Source: CAWBNS01 sp964445105 (lineage in GTDB: Bacteria > Chlamydiota > Chlamydiia > Chlamydiales > JAJFMA01). Taken from it: DNA of 64,000 nt. A program made the position numbers and the translations under genes. The notes beneath the pieces were generated by a model, which worked only from the letters and a program-made list of their open reading frames with translations, had not been told where the DNA came from and ran no database searches. Positions 44,645 through 53,894 of the stretch are shown piece after piece. Position 1 is the stretch's first letter. The number at the start of each line of letters is the position of its first letter. The DNA lies in assembly GCA_964445105.1 (NCBI GenBank), contig CAYUJS010000003.1, forward strand, positions 1 to 64,000, in the 5' to 3' direction.

Positions 44645-45048
44645 CCACGTGGTATGACGGAAAAATTGCGGGGAGGGTTTTATTCAAGGCGCGGTATTTA
44701 GTGCAAAGGCCAGTGCGTACGTGCGCGTCTTTGAGGATCTGTACTAAATGTCGTTTTGTCAGTTCATGCTAAAGGCCGCTTGAAGGTAATTTTGGCACGG
44801 TATTTGCAGAGAAGCGAAGAAGATTGCTTGGCGGGAGGCTAATGAACCAGAATCTAATTCAAACCGCCCTTTCAAGGCGATAGTTCACTTACCAATAGCT
44901 TTTCAAAATAGCCTTATGATCTTTATCGCACGTATCTGTTGGCCTTTCGCAAGGGGGTCAAAAATTCGCTGCAATTTCCTTTGTCTGGGCCAGCGTTGTT
45001 TTTCCGTTCCGTAAAATTCGGTTGTTTGTTACAATCCATCAAAGCTTT
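44645..45048. other. Intergenic region upstream of tRNA-Pro
   Basis: 404 bp. No frame, repeat copy or clear terminator seen. The right end must contain the tRNA-Pro promoter. Confidence 0.5.
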
Positions 45049-45123
45049 CGGAGTATAGCGCAGCTTGGCTAGCGCGGCTGGTTTGGGACCAGTAGGTCGG
45101 GGGTTCGAATCCCTCTACTCCGA
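45049..45123 (+). tRNA. tRNA-Pro (TGG)
   Basis: Acceptor CGGAGTA pairs with TACTCCG, the D arm is AGCGCAGC...GCGC, the anticodon loop GTTTGGGA gives TGG, and the T loop is TTCGAAT. The first base C and discriminator A fit tRNA-Pro. CCA is not encoded. Confidence 0.94.
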
Positions 45124-45127
45124 CTTT

Positions 45128-45155
45128 AACCCTCATAGCAATATGAGGGTTTTTT
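45128..45155 (+). terminator. Intrinsic terminator after tRNA-Pro
   Basis: The 10-bp stem AACCCTCATA / TATGAGGGTT has loop GCAA and a T run. It ends 20 bp before lgt, so lgt must be expressed by read-through or from a promoter overlapping it. Confidence 0.9.
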
Positions 45156-45175
45156 AATCTCTGCGGAGGTCTTTC

Positions 45176-46291
45176 ATGCTCGGCTACTGGTTTGAATGGA
45201 ATCCTAATCCCTACGCATTTTATATCGATTGGCTAGGCCGCCCTTTGGCCTGGTATGGCGTTTTGTTCGTCTCGGGGATTGCGCTTGGTTACTGGATGAT
45301 TTCGCACATGTTTACGCGCTATATAAGCGAGCGCGGGGAATTTACGGTGCACCATGTAGCGGATTGGGACGTTTTGACGCAGCGCCTAAAAGCCGCCCTA
45401 GATAGCCCAAAAACCCCCTTACACAAACTAGTTAGCCTTTTGCCAAAAGATGTGCGTAAAGCGATCGCCAAAGGTGGCCCTCATGGCGCACAGACTAAAG
45501 CCGCTATCGCTTCGGTAATGGAAGGCGCAAACCGAGTTTGGGCCGAGAAAGAGTTGCAGGGGGCGCTGGAGCCGCTGGTGAGCATGGGAGCGAGAATGGC
45601 CGACCGCTTAACCTGGTATGTGGTGCTAGGGACAGTTCTGGGCGCGCGACTGGGTCATGTCCTCTTTTATGAGATTGGAGACTATTGGCAGCGGCCCTGG
45701 GACGTGTTCAAGATCTGGGAAGGGGGATTGGCCAGCCATGGCGGCGCCCTGGGGGTGATGCTAGCCCTCTGGCTAGCTTTAGACTATTTGCGTCGTTACG
45801 CGCCATCAATGACGCTTTTGCGTTTGTTTGATTTTGTCGCTGTTCCTGCAGCTTTGGCGGCTTGTTTTATTCGTTTAGGCAACTTTGTGAACCAAGAGCT
45901 GGTGGGCACTCCCACTGGTCTGCCGTGGGGCGTATTGTTTGGAAATCCAGCTGATAATGGCCCCTTAGTGCCCCGCCACCCCGTTCCTCTTTACGATGCT
46001 TTCGCTAACCTAGCAATCTTTTTGATTTTGGCTATCCTGTGGCGCAAGCGCGGTTGTAAGCGGCCGGAAGGTTTTTTGATAGGGCTATTTTTTGTCCTTT
46101 GCTTCACCGCGCGTTTCTTCATCGATTTTATTAAAATGCCCATGGAAAGCAGCGTCGACACAGGCTGGCTACAGATGGGGCAATGGCTAAGTATACCGTT
46201 TGTGCTAGTGGGGGTCTATTTGATCCGCAAAGCGCGCTTGCTGTCTACTAGTTCGGCTGAATCTTTTTCCAAGCCAGGCGGACTTGATTGA
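45176..46291 (+). CDS. lgt: Prolipoprotein diacylglyceryl transferase with internal insertion
   Basis: Inner-membrane enzyme that adds diacylglycerol to the lipobox Cys. It fits the many lipoproteins in this window. Family motifs are present: RLGHVLFYE, GGLASHGGALG, the signature RLGNFVNQELVGTPTG and RHPVPLYDA, with about seven membrane helices. At 371 aa it is ~90-100 residues longer than usual. The extra material lies between the first helix and the RLGHV motif (about residues 45-140) and is charged and helical (LTQRLKAALDSPKTPLHK...). GGAGGT precedes the ATG at 45176. The 3' end overlaps the convergent GNAT gene by 44 bp. Confidence 0.93.
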   Translation: MLGYWFEWNPNPYAFYIDWLGRPLAWYGVLFVSGIALGYWMISHMFTRYISERGEFTVHHVADWDVLTQRLKAALDSPKTPLHKLVSLLPKDVRKAIAKGGPHGAQTKAAIASVMEGANRVWAEKELQGALEPLVSMGARMADRLTWYVVLGTVLGARLGHVLFYEIGDYWQRPWDVFKIWEGGLASHGGALGVMLALWLALDYLRRYAPSMTLLRLFDFVAVPAALAACFIRLGNFVNQELVGTPTGLPWGVLFGNPADNGPLVPRHPVPLYDAFANLAIFLILAILWRKRGCKRPEGFLIGLFFVLCFTARFFIDFIKMPMESSVDTGWLQMGQWLSIPFVLVGVYLIRKARLLSTSSAESFSKPGGLD

Positions 46292-47135
46292 CTTTTTGGA
46301 CGTAGGGCAAGACACGGCGTTGTACAAAACGTCGCCACGAAGGGAGGGTATCTTTCACCATTATCTCGTAATAACCTAAGCGACAAGGCGACAACTGTTG
46401 TTTTTTGATTGCGTTGACGACGAGTCGGATGCTGAGCCCTTTATGACGAAACCGCGGGTCAATATAGAGCGCAGAATAGCGGATGACCTCATCGGCCACT
46501 CGATGTGTAACCATCCAGCCTATGACTTCTCCCTCGTGGCGCAGACCGATGCTGTTGCTCCATTCAATGCGGTTTTTGTCCCTGTGCGTAGGCAGTACGG
46601 ATAGAGAAATGGCCCCTTGCTGTCCTTGATGCGTGATACTTGCTGCTTGCTCCTCAGTGAGTTCAGCCCAGGGGAATTCTTCAAATCCTTTGGGGAGTGG
46701 AGGAATGCGGTCAAACCAGGGTGGAGTTAGGGTGTGGACGTCGTGATGGTGCTGCTCGATAAACGGTTGGGGAGCAAACCAGCCAGGTCCCGTCATCAGG
46801 TGTTCTAAGTTCTTTAAATATGGATTATCAGACGATAAGTAAACGGTTAGGATAAGCTCTTCTTGTTTCACCATCGTTGCGACCAGCAGGTCGAGCAGCT
46901 GTCTTGCGAGGCCTTGTCCACGGTGTGATGGCAAGATGAAGAGGTGCTCCAGCTCATACCCGCGGATAATCGGTCTGGCTACGAGTAGCCCGGCAGGCTC
47001 GCCTTGGTCGAGGGCTGCATAGGCGAGAAATGCCACCTCTGCTGGATGAAAGCGGCACGAGGCATGCGGAGGAAGCAGGGGGCGGTAAAGTTCGCTTTTC
47101 CACTCTTGCGTGGTAAGAGGAACGATATCGACCAT
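46248..47135 (-). CDS. Protein with two GNAT acetyltransferase domains
   Basis: 295 residues. Two acetyl-CoA loops are visible: FILPSHRGQGLARQLLDLL (near residue 67) and YIDPRFRHKGLSIRLVVNA (near 240), so this is a tandem GNAT. The start codon overlaps the stop of the upstream 743-aa gene by one base (TAATG), which implies coupled synthesis and a shared pathway. Substrate unknown; modification of a sugar or of a product of the glycosyltransferase-like partner is an inference from coupling only. Confidence 0.85.
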   Translation of the reverse strand: MVDIVPLTTQEWKSELYRPLLPPHASCRFHPAEVAFLAYAALDQGEPAGLLVARPIIRGYELEHLFILPSHRGQGLARQLLDLLVATMVKQEELILTVYLSSDNPYLKNLEHLMTGPGWFAPQPFIEQHHHDVHTLTPPWFDRIPPLPKGFEEFPWAELTEEQAASITHQGQQGAISLSVLPTHRDKNRIEWSNSIGLRHEGEVIGWMVTHRVADEVIRYSALYIDPRFRHKGLSIRLVVNAIKKQQLSPCRLGYYEIMVKDTLPSWRRFVQRRVLPYVQKVNQVRLAWKKIQPN

Positions 47136-49366
47136 TAGGGCGTCTCCAAATCTGCTAAAAGTTGGTTAAACTCGGCTAATCCCACGGAGTGAAAGAGGAG
47201 GTGGAGCCCGTTTGTCAATGGAAATTGCGAAAAAGAGAGCGAGCGCTCACTTTCCAGTATCGATTTGGCTTCGTCCACAGCCGTCCCGCTAATCGCTATT
47301 TCCACAAATCTCCACAAAAGGCGGGCGTCTTGTTGGTAGAATGCGTAGATTGCGCCGATTTTTTCTAACGAGTTTTTTTCATCACTGGTCAGCCAGGCCT
47401 GTATTTGACACTCCTGGATGACCTGTGCAATGTCGCAGTCGATCAAGTCCTTTATAGCCGTTAGGAAAGGCATATCCTCTACCTCCGACTGGCGAAAAAG
47501 CTCGACATTTCGCCAAAAACGCTTCTGCATCTCTTTTCTTTGGTCTTGCGATGTGATGTGATGAAAGGCCGAGCGCAGGCTGGTATGGGTTTGTAGCTGT
47601 TCTTTTTGGTTCCAAGGAAAGACGCAGCGGCCTTGCTTGCCTGTGGGGTCCAGCAAACTCACGGTCATGGCGATTTGGATGCTGTAGGGGAGGTACCAGG
47701 TAAGATATTCTTCGAGGCCATACCAAGGACGTGTCGGGACGGCGCCTGTTGGATAACGGGGGCCTGCAAGGTGGATGGAAGGGTGAAGCAGCGGGTTTGC
47801 TTCCATTAGCCCCCTCAAATGCTGCTCTTCAGATCCAAAAGGAAGATTCAGGCAAATTTTCGGTTTGGTCACATATTCAGACATGGCCGCTGAGCAAATA
47901 TCCGTTGTCCACTGGCTTGAGGAAAAGATTGCTTTGGGATCCGTCAAAACTTGCCTGAAGGCGGGGTAAATAATGTTAAACTTTGTGGCCCGTCCGATGG
48001 CGTAGCTCGCGGAACAGGAATAGCGATTGAACGCTTCATGTGCAAAAAAGGCATGGCAAAAGAGATTGGAAGGGGGAATTTCCATGTCGTCGTCGATCAT
48101 GAAAATGGCATTACCTGCCAGCTCTTTGTGGGCCAGTACGTGGGCTTGGAAAAGCTGTTTTAAAAGGGCTGGATCTGATGCGAGCATGGCCTGCACGGTT
48201 TGGTACCCCCGCACGAACAGTTGCCTAAGTACAGGTGTAAGGAGAAATACGCAATTGCGCGCGCCGCCGAAGCCTAACTGTCCCTTTTGGGTGGTGTCTA
48301 GGAGGCGCTCGGCGCCGATTTTTTTGCCTAGCATAAGAATTTGCGCGAGATGGAGGTGTAAGATGGGGCACTCGTAGCGGCGGGCCAGCTGTGCGAGATA
48401 GTGTTGGTTGATCGCGTAGATCTCTGGCTCAGACTGGTCGTAAATAAAAATTGGGAACGCGCCGAGCGAAGGTAGAACGTCTTTTAGCCCCCTGAGAAGA
48501 GAGGCTACCCCTGGCAGGGCGGCAAGGTTTTTATTTCTGGTAGGTATAGCGCAGGTCAGCATTTGTAGGCCAGCGGTGTACTTGTTTGGCTGCTGACGCA
48601 TTGCTTCGAGATGCATGAGGATATTTAGCGCATAAGAAAGAAAGGCCACCATCTCACCTGCAGCTATTTGTGGGAGCGCCTCGGGGCGCTCGAAAAGCTT
48701 ACAGAGAAGCTGTAGTTTGTCGTGTAGCGAGGTCTCTGGTTGTTTGGTTCCTTTCCAAAGGAAGGGCACCTGGTTGTGTAGCCCGAAGCGACGGGTGAAA
48801 TTCTGAAACTCGGAAAGGGAAGGTACGTAGCGGAACCGTTGCTCCAGCGCCCGCTTGCGCTCGGCAGCTTGCCCTAGGTCGCCCTCAGTAACTTGGGCAA
48901 TATGTAGAGGGGAGGCGACGATGAGGGGGATTAGCCGGCAAAAAAGATTGAAACAGAGTTCCGTTTGTTTGCGGGCATACACTTCTTGGAAGGCGAGAAG
49001 TTGACTCAGCTCTAGGGGAAGCCGTTGGTTGAGGTCATAATAGTAACTGCGAAAGCCGTCAATCAGCGTTTGCAGGGGGTGGTCTAAAGGGTAAATTGTT
49101 TCGAGGGTTGTGAGGATTGCATAAGAGCCCTCTCGGTAATTTCTAAAGGCGTAATAAACAAGCTCTACAGTTTCATTTAGAGTAAGTTCGCGCAAAGCTT
49201 TCTCTAAAGTGTCTGGACAAGCGCTTTCAGCGAGCCTCTGTAAGAGGGCATACTCATCTAAGTCACAGATTTTAAGCCCGGTATAGAAAATTTCATATTG
49301 GACAGCCGTTAAAAAACGACGGCGATCCAAAGCGGAAAGGAGGGGTTGATTCTTGGTACGAGGCAT
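47135..49366 (-). CDS. Large putative glycosyltransferase-like protein, 743 aa
   Basis: No named family recognised with certainty. The N-terminal ~270 residues are helical. From ~275 the pattern resembles a GT-A glycosyltransferase: a first strand TCAIPTRNKNL with following helix, FIYDQSEP, a GGARN block (GFGGARNCVFLL), and the acidic metal site IFMIDDDMEIPPSN near residue 425, comparable to a DXD motif. The C-terminal ~250 residues are unassigned, with no membrane segment. It is coupled to a tandem-GNAT gene. A cytoplasmic sugar transferase is the best guess; absence of a known family keeps this tentative. Confidence 0.6.
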   Translation of the reverse strand: MPRTKNQPLLSALDRRRFLTAVQYEIFYTGLKICDLDEYALLQRLAESACPDTLEKALRELTLNETVELVYYAFRNYREGSYAILTTLETIYPLDHPLQTLIDGFRSYYYDLNQRLPLELSQLLAFQEVYARKQTELCFNLFCRLIPLIVASPLHIAQVTEGDLGQAAERKRALEQRFRYVPSLSEFQNFTRRFGLHNQVPFLWKGTKQPETSLHDKLQLLCKLFERPEALPQIAAGEMVAFLSYALNILMHLEAMRQQPNKYTAGLQMLTCAIPTRNKNLAALPGVASLLRGLKDVLPSLGAFPIFIYDQSEPEIYAINQHYLAQLARRYECPILHLHLAQILMLGKKIGAERLLDTTQKGQLGFGGARNCVFLLTPVLRQLFVRGYQTVQAMLASDPALLKQLFQAHVLAHKELAGNAIFMIDDDMEIPPSNLFCHAFFAHEAFNRYSCSASYAIGRATKFNIIYPAFRQVLTDPKAIFSSSQWTTDICSAAMSEYVTKPKICLNLPFGSEEQHLRGLMEANPLLHPSIHLAGPRYPTGAVPTRPWYGLEEYLTWYLPYSIQIAMTVSLLDPTGKQGRCVFPWNQKEQLQTHTSLRSAFHHITSQDQRKEMQKRFWRNVELFRQSEVEDMPFLTAIKDLIDCDIAQVIQECQIQAWLTSDEKNSLEKIGAIYAFYQQDARLLWRFVEIAISGTAVDEAKSILESERSLSFSQFPLTNGLHLLFHSVGLAEFNQLLADLETP

Positions 49367-49399
49367 AGGCGCACGTTAGCAAGGGGGGTGTTTTCGGGC

Positions 49400-50274
49400 A
49401 ACTGTTTGCACTCACATGCCATTTTTTACGCTTATTTTGTAGCTCGCGCACTTCATCGACGGTTAAACCCGCAAGCTTGGTATATAGAGAATCACTCTTC
49501 CAGTAAACCAGTAGCAAGCGCGATTTTAGCCCTTTTCTCACCTATTGCTATCCCCTCTTCGCGTTCGGCTTTAAGAGCGCTACTAGCATCGCCCACGGCC
49601 ATGGCTATCCTTTTGTAGGCATTTAGCTCAAGCCTCTGTCCAAGACAAGCGCTCCAATACGCGGTAAGCTTCTTTAATCTCGGTGTTGTCGGCTAGTAGC
49701 GTTTCCATCTCACTGTTTTGGTTGGTGTCCTTCAGAAAGTAGTACCATTTATCCTCTATGGTTTCTAGCTCGTCGAGCGTTTTGGTAAATTTAGGCAGCT
49801 AAACGAAGATAAAGTAAAAATCTGTGGGGTCATGCTCGATCGTTTTATTGTCTAAAATGGTGTGGTCGGACTTGTAGCTTTTCTTTTTTGGGAAGACAAC
49901 GCAGGAGGTGATCGCCAAAAAGACGACTTGTTTTAAGTCAGCATAAGGGGCGCCTGCAGTAAAATGGGTGCAGTAAGTCTTAGCCGCATAGAACTGGGCG
50001 CGCTTTTCAAAGCCTGGCACCTTGGCTACCTGCATTTCGACGACGTATTTGGTCCCTCGCTGGTCTCTGAATAGCACATCTACAATGCTTTCCTTGCGCG
50101 CCTCGATCTCTGGAGACTGGACGGAATTCAAAAACTCTAGGTCTAAACCGTGTCTTCTCGTTTAAGATTTAGGGCAACGTTCAGGAAAGCGATGGGGATG
50201 CGCTTATTTTTTTTCTTCGCCAAATATTTTTTGAAGGCCAGATCGTTTTTAGGATCTAGATATCGGGAAATCAT
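49400..50274 (-). pseudogene. Rpn-family (PD-(D/E)XK) nuclease/transposase, decayed
   Basis: Read on the minus strand from the ATG at 50274, the frame gives MISRYLDPKNDLAFKKY..., the standard start of Rpn-type recombination-promoting nucleases. A frameshift near 50160 moves to the frame with VDVLFRDQRG and the catalytic VEMQV. An in-frame TAG (49798-49800) interrupts FYFIFV*LPKFTKTLDEL. Another shift near 49630 leads to LELNAYKRIAMAV...LKAEREEG, and one more near 49500 to the C-terminal KLAGLTVDEVREL. At least four lesions, so it cannot make a full protein. These genes are widespread, mobile and often decayed. Confidence 0.85.
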
Positions 50275-50396
50275 GCTCACACTCCTTACAAAAGGTTGCT
50301 TTGAACACAATTGTAACATAACCGCTTCATTCCTTTCCCGCCGTTTGCATACTGAATCGCCGAAAATAGCTCGTAAACTTTAGCTAAAACGTGCAA

Positions 50397-51371
50397 CTAG
50401 ATTCGCTTACTCAGAAAGAATTGTAAGCGAGAGGCATTGGAGGGGTGGTAGGGCTGATCGTGGAAAATTTTTTGACGAACTTGGTCGATATTTCCCTTTT
50501 TGACGATAGCGACGAGAATATCTTTTTTATAAAGGAGAATATTGCCCTCGACGTATCTGGGGGCCGAGGCGGCGATAGCGTCGGCCTCTTTTTCCCAAAC
50601 ACGACGAACGTAGCGAACAGATGTACGCAGCAGGCGGGGGCTCATGGCTGTGCGCGTCACTAAGCCCGCGCACAGAGCGTAGGAAAGAGGAATGATGGTG
50701 TGGACACTGTCCGAAAATAAACCACTAATCAAGGCTGCTGCCGCGCCGACGCAGCCAGGCACAGTTACCTGCATCGTCAGACTCAACAGCTTTTGCAGAA
50801 AGTTTCCGCGCGTTGGGTTGAGGTGGTGAGCTTGGATGTGGCCAAACTCATGGGCAAGCTCGCCTTCTAGTTCTACTTGGCTTAAACACTCTCCGTATTG
50901 CTTCACGAGCTGGCTCAACCTACCTTTTGGCATCCCTTCAGAGAAACGATGGGTGTAGTGCATCATTTCTTCAATGCTGTCGGGGCTTTTATGCAAGAAT
51001 TGTTGCCAGACCGCCCAGTCGAATTGATTAAAAAGCCGCTTAGAGGCAAGCTCTTTTTCCTGGTCCAGGACCACGGCTCTGCGTAGGTAGCGATGGGGGA
51101 TGATGATGGTCGGTTTGCCTTTATGCCAGACAGCGCGCGAGGTGTCTGCATCTAACTGGACGGCAAATTTGACTTTCAGACCCTCAGGGACGCCTAAATC
51201 TCGCCCGACTTTATGCCAGACCTCTTTAATTTGTCGAAAACGCTTAGCATCGCTGGCCGTTAATTCATGTTCTTGTGTGATTGGTTCCTCTCCCGACTCG
51301 GCCCGATCGGTGTAGAACAGCCTTTCGTAGGTGCCATAAAAGCATTGGGTGGCAAGGTTTAAAAGAATCAT
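50397..51371 (-). CDS. M48-type zinc metalloprotease
   Basis: 324 residues. The zinc motif HEFGH lies in GELAHEFGHIQAHHL (near residue 188), and the third ligand Glu is in WEKEADAIAAS (near 268), the M48/HtpX order. A hydrophobic segment (CVGAAAALISGLF..., ~215-260) lies between them, suggesting membrane association. There is no signal peptide; the first 70 residues are not recognised. Likely role is membrane-protein quality control, inferred. The gene is monocistronic. Confidence 0.85.
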   Translation of the reverse strand: MILLNLATQCFYGTYERLFYTDRAESGEEPITQEHELTASDAKRFRQIKEVWHKVGRDLGVPEGLKVKFAVQLDADTSRAVWHKGKPTIIIPHRYLRRAVVLDQEKELASKRLFNQFDWAVWQQFLHKSPDSIEEMMHYTHRFSEGMPKGRLSQLVKQYGECLSQVELEGELAHEFGHIQAHHLNPTRGNFLQKLLSLTMQVTVPGCVGAAAALISGLFSDSVHTIIPLSYALCAGLVTRTAMSPRLLRTSVRYVRRVWEKEADAIAASAPRYVEGNILLYKKDILVAIVKKGNIDQVRQKIFHDQPYHPSNASRLQFFLSKRI

Positions 51372-51449
51372 GCAAGCCGCGTTAAGTTGCTTAGTAAGCA
51401 GCCATTATAGTATTTGTGGAGATTAGTTACAACGGGAGCTGTGGCCCTT

Positions 51450-51478
51450 TGGCGAGGGAGCGCTTTTGCCCCTCGCCA
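51450..51478 (-). terminator. Hairpin after the secreted 226-aa gene
   Basis: TGGCGAGGG and CCCTCGCCA form a perfect 9-bp stem with an 11-nt loop, 8 bp beyond the stop at 51486. No T run follows on the minus strand, so it may be a weak terminator or an mRNA 3'-end stabiliser. Confidence 0.5.
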
Positions 51479-51485
51479 TAAAAAT

Positions 51486-52166
51486 TTATTGAATAGCGAT
51501 AAGAGCGAATTCTTTTTCGTACGCCTTAGAAATCGAATCCGCGATCTCGTCGTGGATAACCTCTAGATCTCTGCGACGCTCTTTTTCTGAACCTTTGTAA
51601 CGGGTCATAACTAAGAAAAATTGCCGACCGTCCAGGATCATGGTGGTTTTGCAGATAGGGCCTTCAAGTGTTGAGGCGCCGGTTTTGCTGTCTCTGACTT
51701 CGTCTCTGTCCCAAACCACTTCGTCGATTCGTCTGACGATCTTGCCCTCAGCAAATAGAATCTCTTCATTGTAGGCTAATTGCACTAATGCACAGTCACA
51801 TTCCTCGCCGCCACAAGTGCAGAACCACTCTCGGTTTTCTTTTACGAGGTCATCCCAATCGGCGTCTTCCGGTACGTGTTGCACTGAGATCCCCGTTAAG
51901 GTCTCGTAATCTTTCGTGCTTACGACAAACTCGAGCCGCTTCTCGCGCGTGTTGTAACTCCACTCTTCGAATGAGGGAAGTTCAAAATTCACTTCGTTTC
52001 CGTGGAGATTAGCGGTTAGCTTTACCCAGCCCTGAGCGGTTGGCGTTGTGAAAAACACATAAGAAGCCTTGTTATCTTGAGTTACAGTTACTCTGGTCGT
52101 ATCAGCCGAAAGATGGCCGACAACCACTGCTAGGCAAAAAGTCAGCACAATGTGAAAATATTTCAT
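51486..52166 (-). CDS. Unknown secreted protein, 226 aa
   Basis: The ATG at 52166 follows GAGGAGAT. A signal peptide (about 1-21, ending LSADT) is followed by a beta-rich domain and a cysteine cluster CTCGGEECDC near residue 115 that could bind metal or form disulfides. The C-terminal third is charged and helical (KEFALIAIQ at the end). Family not recognised. It is single-gene, with a hairpin downstream. A periplasmic or surface role in a disulfide-rich envelope is conceivable. Confidence 0.7.
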   Translation of the reverse strand: MKYFHIVLTFCLAVVVGHLSADTTRVTVTQDNKASYVFFTTPTAQGWVKLTANLHGNEVNFELPSFEEWSYNTREKRLEFVVSTKDYETLTGISVQHVPEDADWDDLVKENREWFCTCGGEECDCALVQLAYNEEILFAEGKIVRRIDEVVWDRDEVRDSKTGASTLEGPICKTTMILDGRQFFLVMTRYKGSEKERRRDLEVIHDEIADSISKAYEKEFALIAIQ

Positions 52167-52278
52167 GGTTATCTCCTCAAAAGGGTAGGTTACGTTTAGA
52201 CATTAACCGGCGTACAAAAAATCGTCGACGATTATTTTTACTTGCAGCTTGGAGGCGGGACATTCTATCCTGTCACAT

Positions 52279-53643
52279 ATGAATCCCCCTAATCCAGCAG
52301 CGCCCAGCCCTTCGCAAGTTTTGACTGTTTCGCAGTTGACCACAGCGATTAAATTTAGTTTAGAGGCGACTTTCCCTCTCATGCAAATTGAGGGAGAACT
52401 CAGCAATGTGACACAACACGGCTCGGGCCATCTCTATTTTTCGCTGAAAGATCAGGGAGCTTGCATCTCGGCCGTGATGTATCGGGGCGCAGCCACGAGA
52501 CTGGCTTTTGTACCCAAGGCTGGCGATAAGGTACTCGTAAGCGCGAACCTTACGGTCTATCCGCAGCGTGGCAACTACCAACTCATGGTGGAGTCTATGC
52601 GTTTGGCGGGGGTAGGGGAGCTACTGGCGAAATTGGAGGGGCTTAAAAGAACTCTTAAGGAGCGGGGCTGGTTTGCTCAAGAGCATAAAAAAACTCTTCC
52701 ACCCTACCCAAAACGCATAGGGGTGGTCTCGAGCCCCACAGGCGCTGCCATCCAAGACATCCTAAGAGTCCTCGGGCACCGAGATCCGGGTTTTTCCCTT
52801 ATCCTTAATCCTGTACGCGTGCAAGGAGAAGGAGCCGCGCAAGAGATAGCTCAAGCGATCCGCCAATTCAACCAATACAAGTTAGCCGACGTATTGATCG
52901 TCGCTCGTGGAGGCGGAAGCATCGAGGATCTTTGGTCTTTCAACGAAGAAATTGTGGCGCAGGCCATCTTTAGTAGTCAAATTCCTGTGGTGAGCGCGGT
53001 TGGCCACGAGACTGATTTTACGATTGCCGACTTTGTCGCTGATGTGCGCGCAGCCACTCCCTCGCAAGCGGCTGAACTGGTCATCAAAGAAAAAATACAA
53101 AAAGAGCGGTTTTTGTTGACTACGCGTCAACAGCTAGAGCAGCGCCTCTTGCAAATTTTACGATATCACAAGCAGCGTCTAAAAGATTTGCGCAGTCAGC
53201 CCATGATCTCCAGCCCCTATTATTGGTTGGGAACAAAAATGCAGCGTCTCGACGATCTTCGTCAGCAGATCGATCAATCCATGACCGTGCAGCTTCGCCA
53301 CTACCGCACGCGGCTTGAGGGGCGCAGACAACGTGCTATGGCCCTCGATCCGTCGCTACAGCTTCAACAATGGCGCCAAAAACTGCAGGTCTGGGAAAAA
53401 AATCTTGTCCAGACAGCCTTGCACGTGCTTTCGTTAAAGCGTGAACGGCTTGCCAATTTGGCCCGCGTTCTCAAGGCCATCAATCCCAAGCAACTCCTGG
53501 GCAAGGGTTATAGCATTCTATTGTCGGAAAAAACGGGCTTAGTGATAAACTCAGTCCGAGCCCTAAATAAAGATCAAAACCTACGAATGATATTGTCGGA
53601 CGGCGAAGCGACCGTGCAGGTAAAGGAAATTGTTCTATCGTGA
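52279..53643 (+). CDS. xseA: Exodeoxyribonuclease VII large subunit
   Basis: Catalytic subunit of exonuclease VII, which degrades single-stranded DNA. 454 residues from the ATG at 52279: N-terminal OB-fold (LTVSQLTTAIKFSLE..., with GHLYFSLKD near 57), the nuclease core with GVVSSPTGAAIQDI, VARGGGSIEDLWSFN and SAVGHETDFTIADFVADVRA, and a long C-terminal coiled coil. Usual family length. The stop overlaps the xseB GTG start (GTGA), giving tight coupling. It leads an operon xseA-xseB-dxs-nadK. Confidence 0.95.
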   Translation: MNPPNPAAPSPSQVLTVSQLTTAIKFSLEATFPLMQIEGELSNVTQHGSGHLYFSLKDQGACISAVMYRGAATRLAFVPKAGDKVLVSANLTVYPQRGNYQLMVESMRLAGVGELLAKLEGLKRTLKERGWFAQEHKKTLPPYPKRIGVVSSPTGAAIQDILRVLGHRDPGFSLILNPVRVQGEGAAQEIAQAIRQFNQYKLADVLIVARGGGSIEDLWSFNEEIVAQAIFSSQIPVVSAVGHETDFTIADFVADVRAATPSQAAELVIKEKIQKERFLLTTRQQLEQRLLQILRYHKQRLKDLRSQPMISSPYYWLGTKMQRLDDLRQQIDQSMTVQLRHYRTRLEGRRQRAMALDPSLQLQQWRQKLQVWEKNLVQTALHVLSLKRERLANLARVLKAINPKQLLGKGYSILLSEKTGLVINSVRALNKDQNLRMILSDGEATVQVKEIVLS

Positions 53644-53894
53644 CCGAAGAGAAAAAAAACGAGCCCACTTTTGAAAATGCGTTTAAGCGTTTGGAGCTCA
53701 TCTTGGAAAAAATGAACTCCAATCAAACCTCTCTCGATGAATCCCTAGCCCTTTTCGAAGAGGCCGAGGCGCTTATTTCCTTTTGCGGTAAACGCCTTAC
53801 AGAGGCTGAACATAAGGTTGAGAAGCTAGTGAAAAATCGCTCAGGTGAGGTGATCCTTGGGAAAGATGGCCAGCCCGCAACCGAAAGTTTTTGA
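53640..53894 (+). CDS. xseB: Exodeoxyribonuclease VII small subunit
   Basis: 84 residues with the family pattern TFENAFKRLELILEKM and LDESLALFEEAEAL, a helical hairpin binding the XseA coiled coil. It starts with GTG inside the xseA stop. Its end overlaps the dxs start by 29 bp. Confidence 0.93.
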   Translation: MTEEKKNEPTFENAFKRLELILEKMNSNQTSLDESLALFEEAEALISFCGKRLTEAEHKVEKLVKNRSGEVILGKDGQPATESF

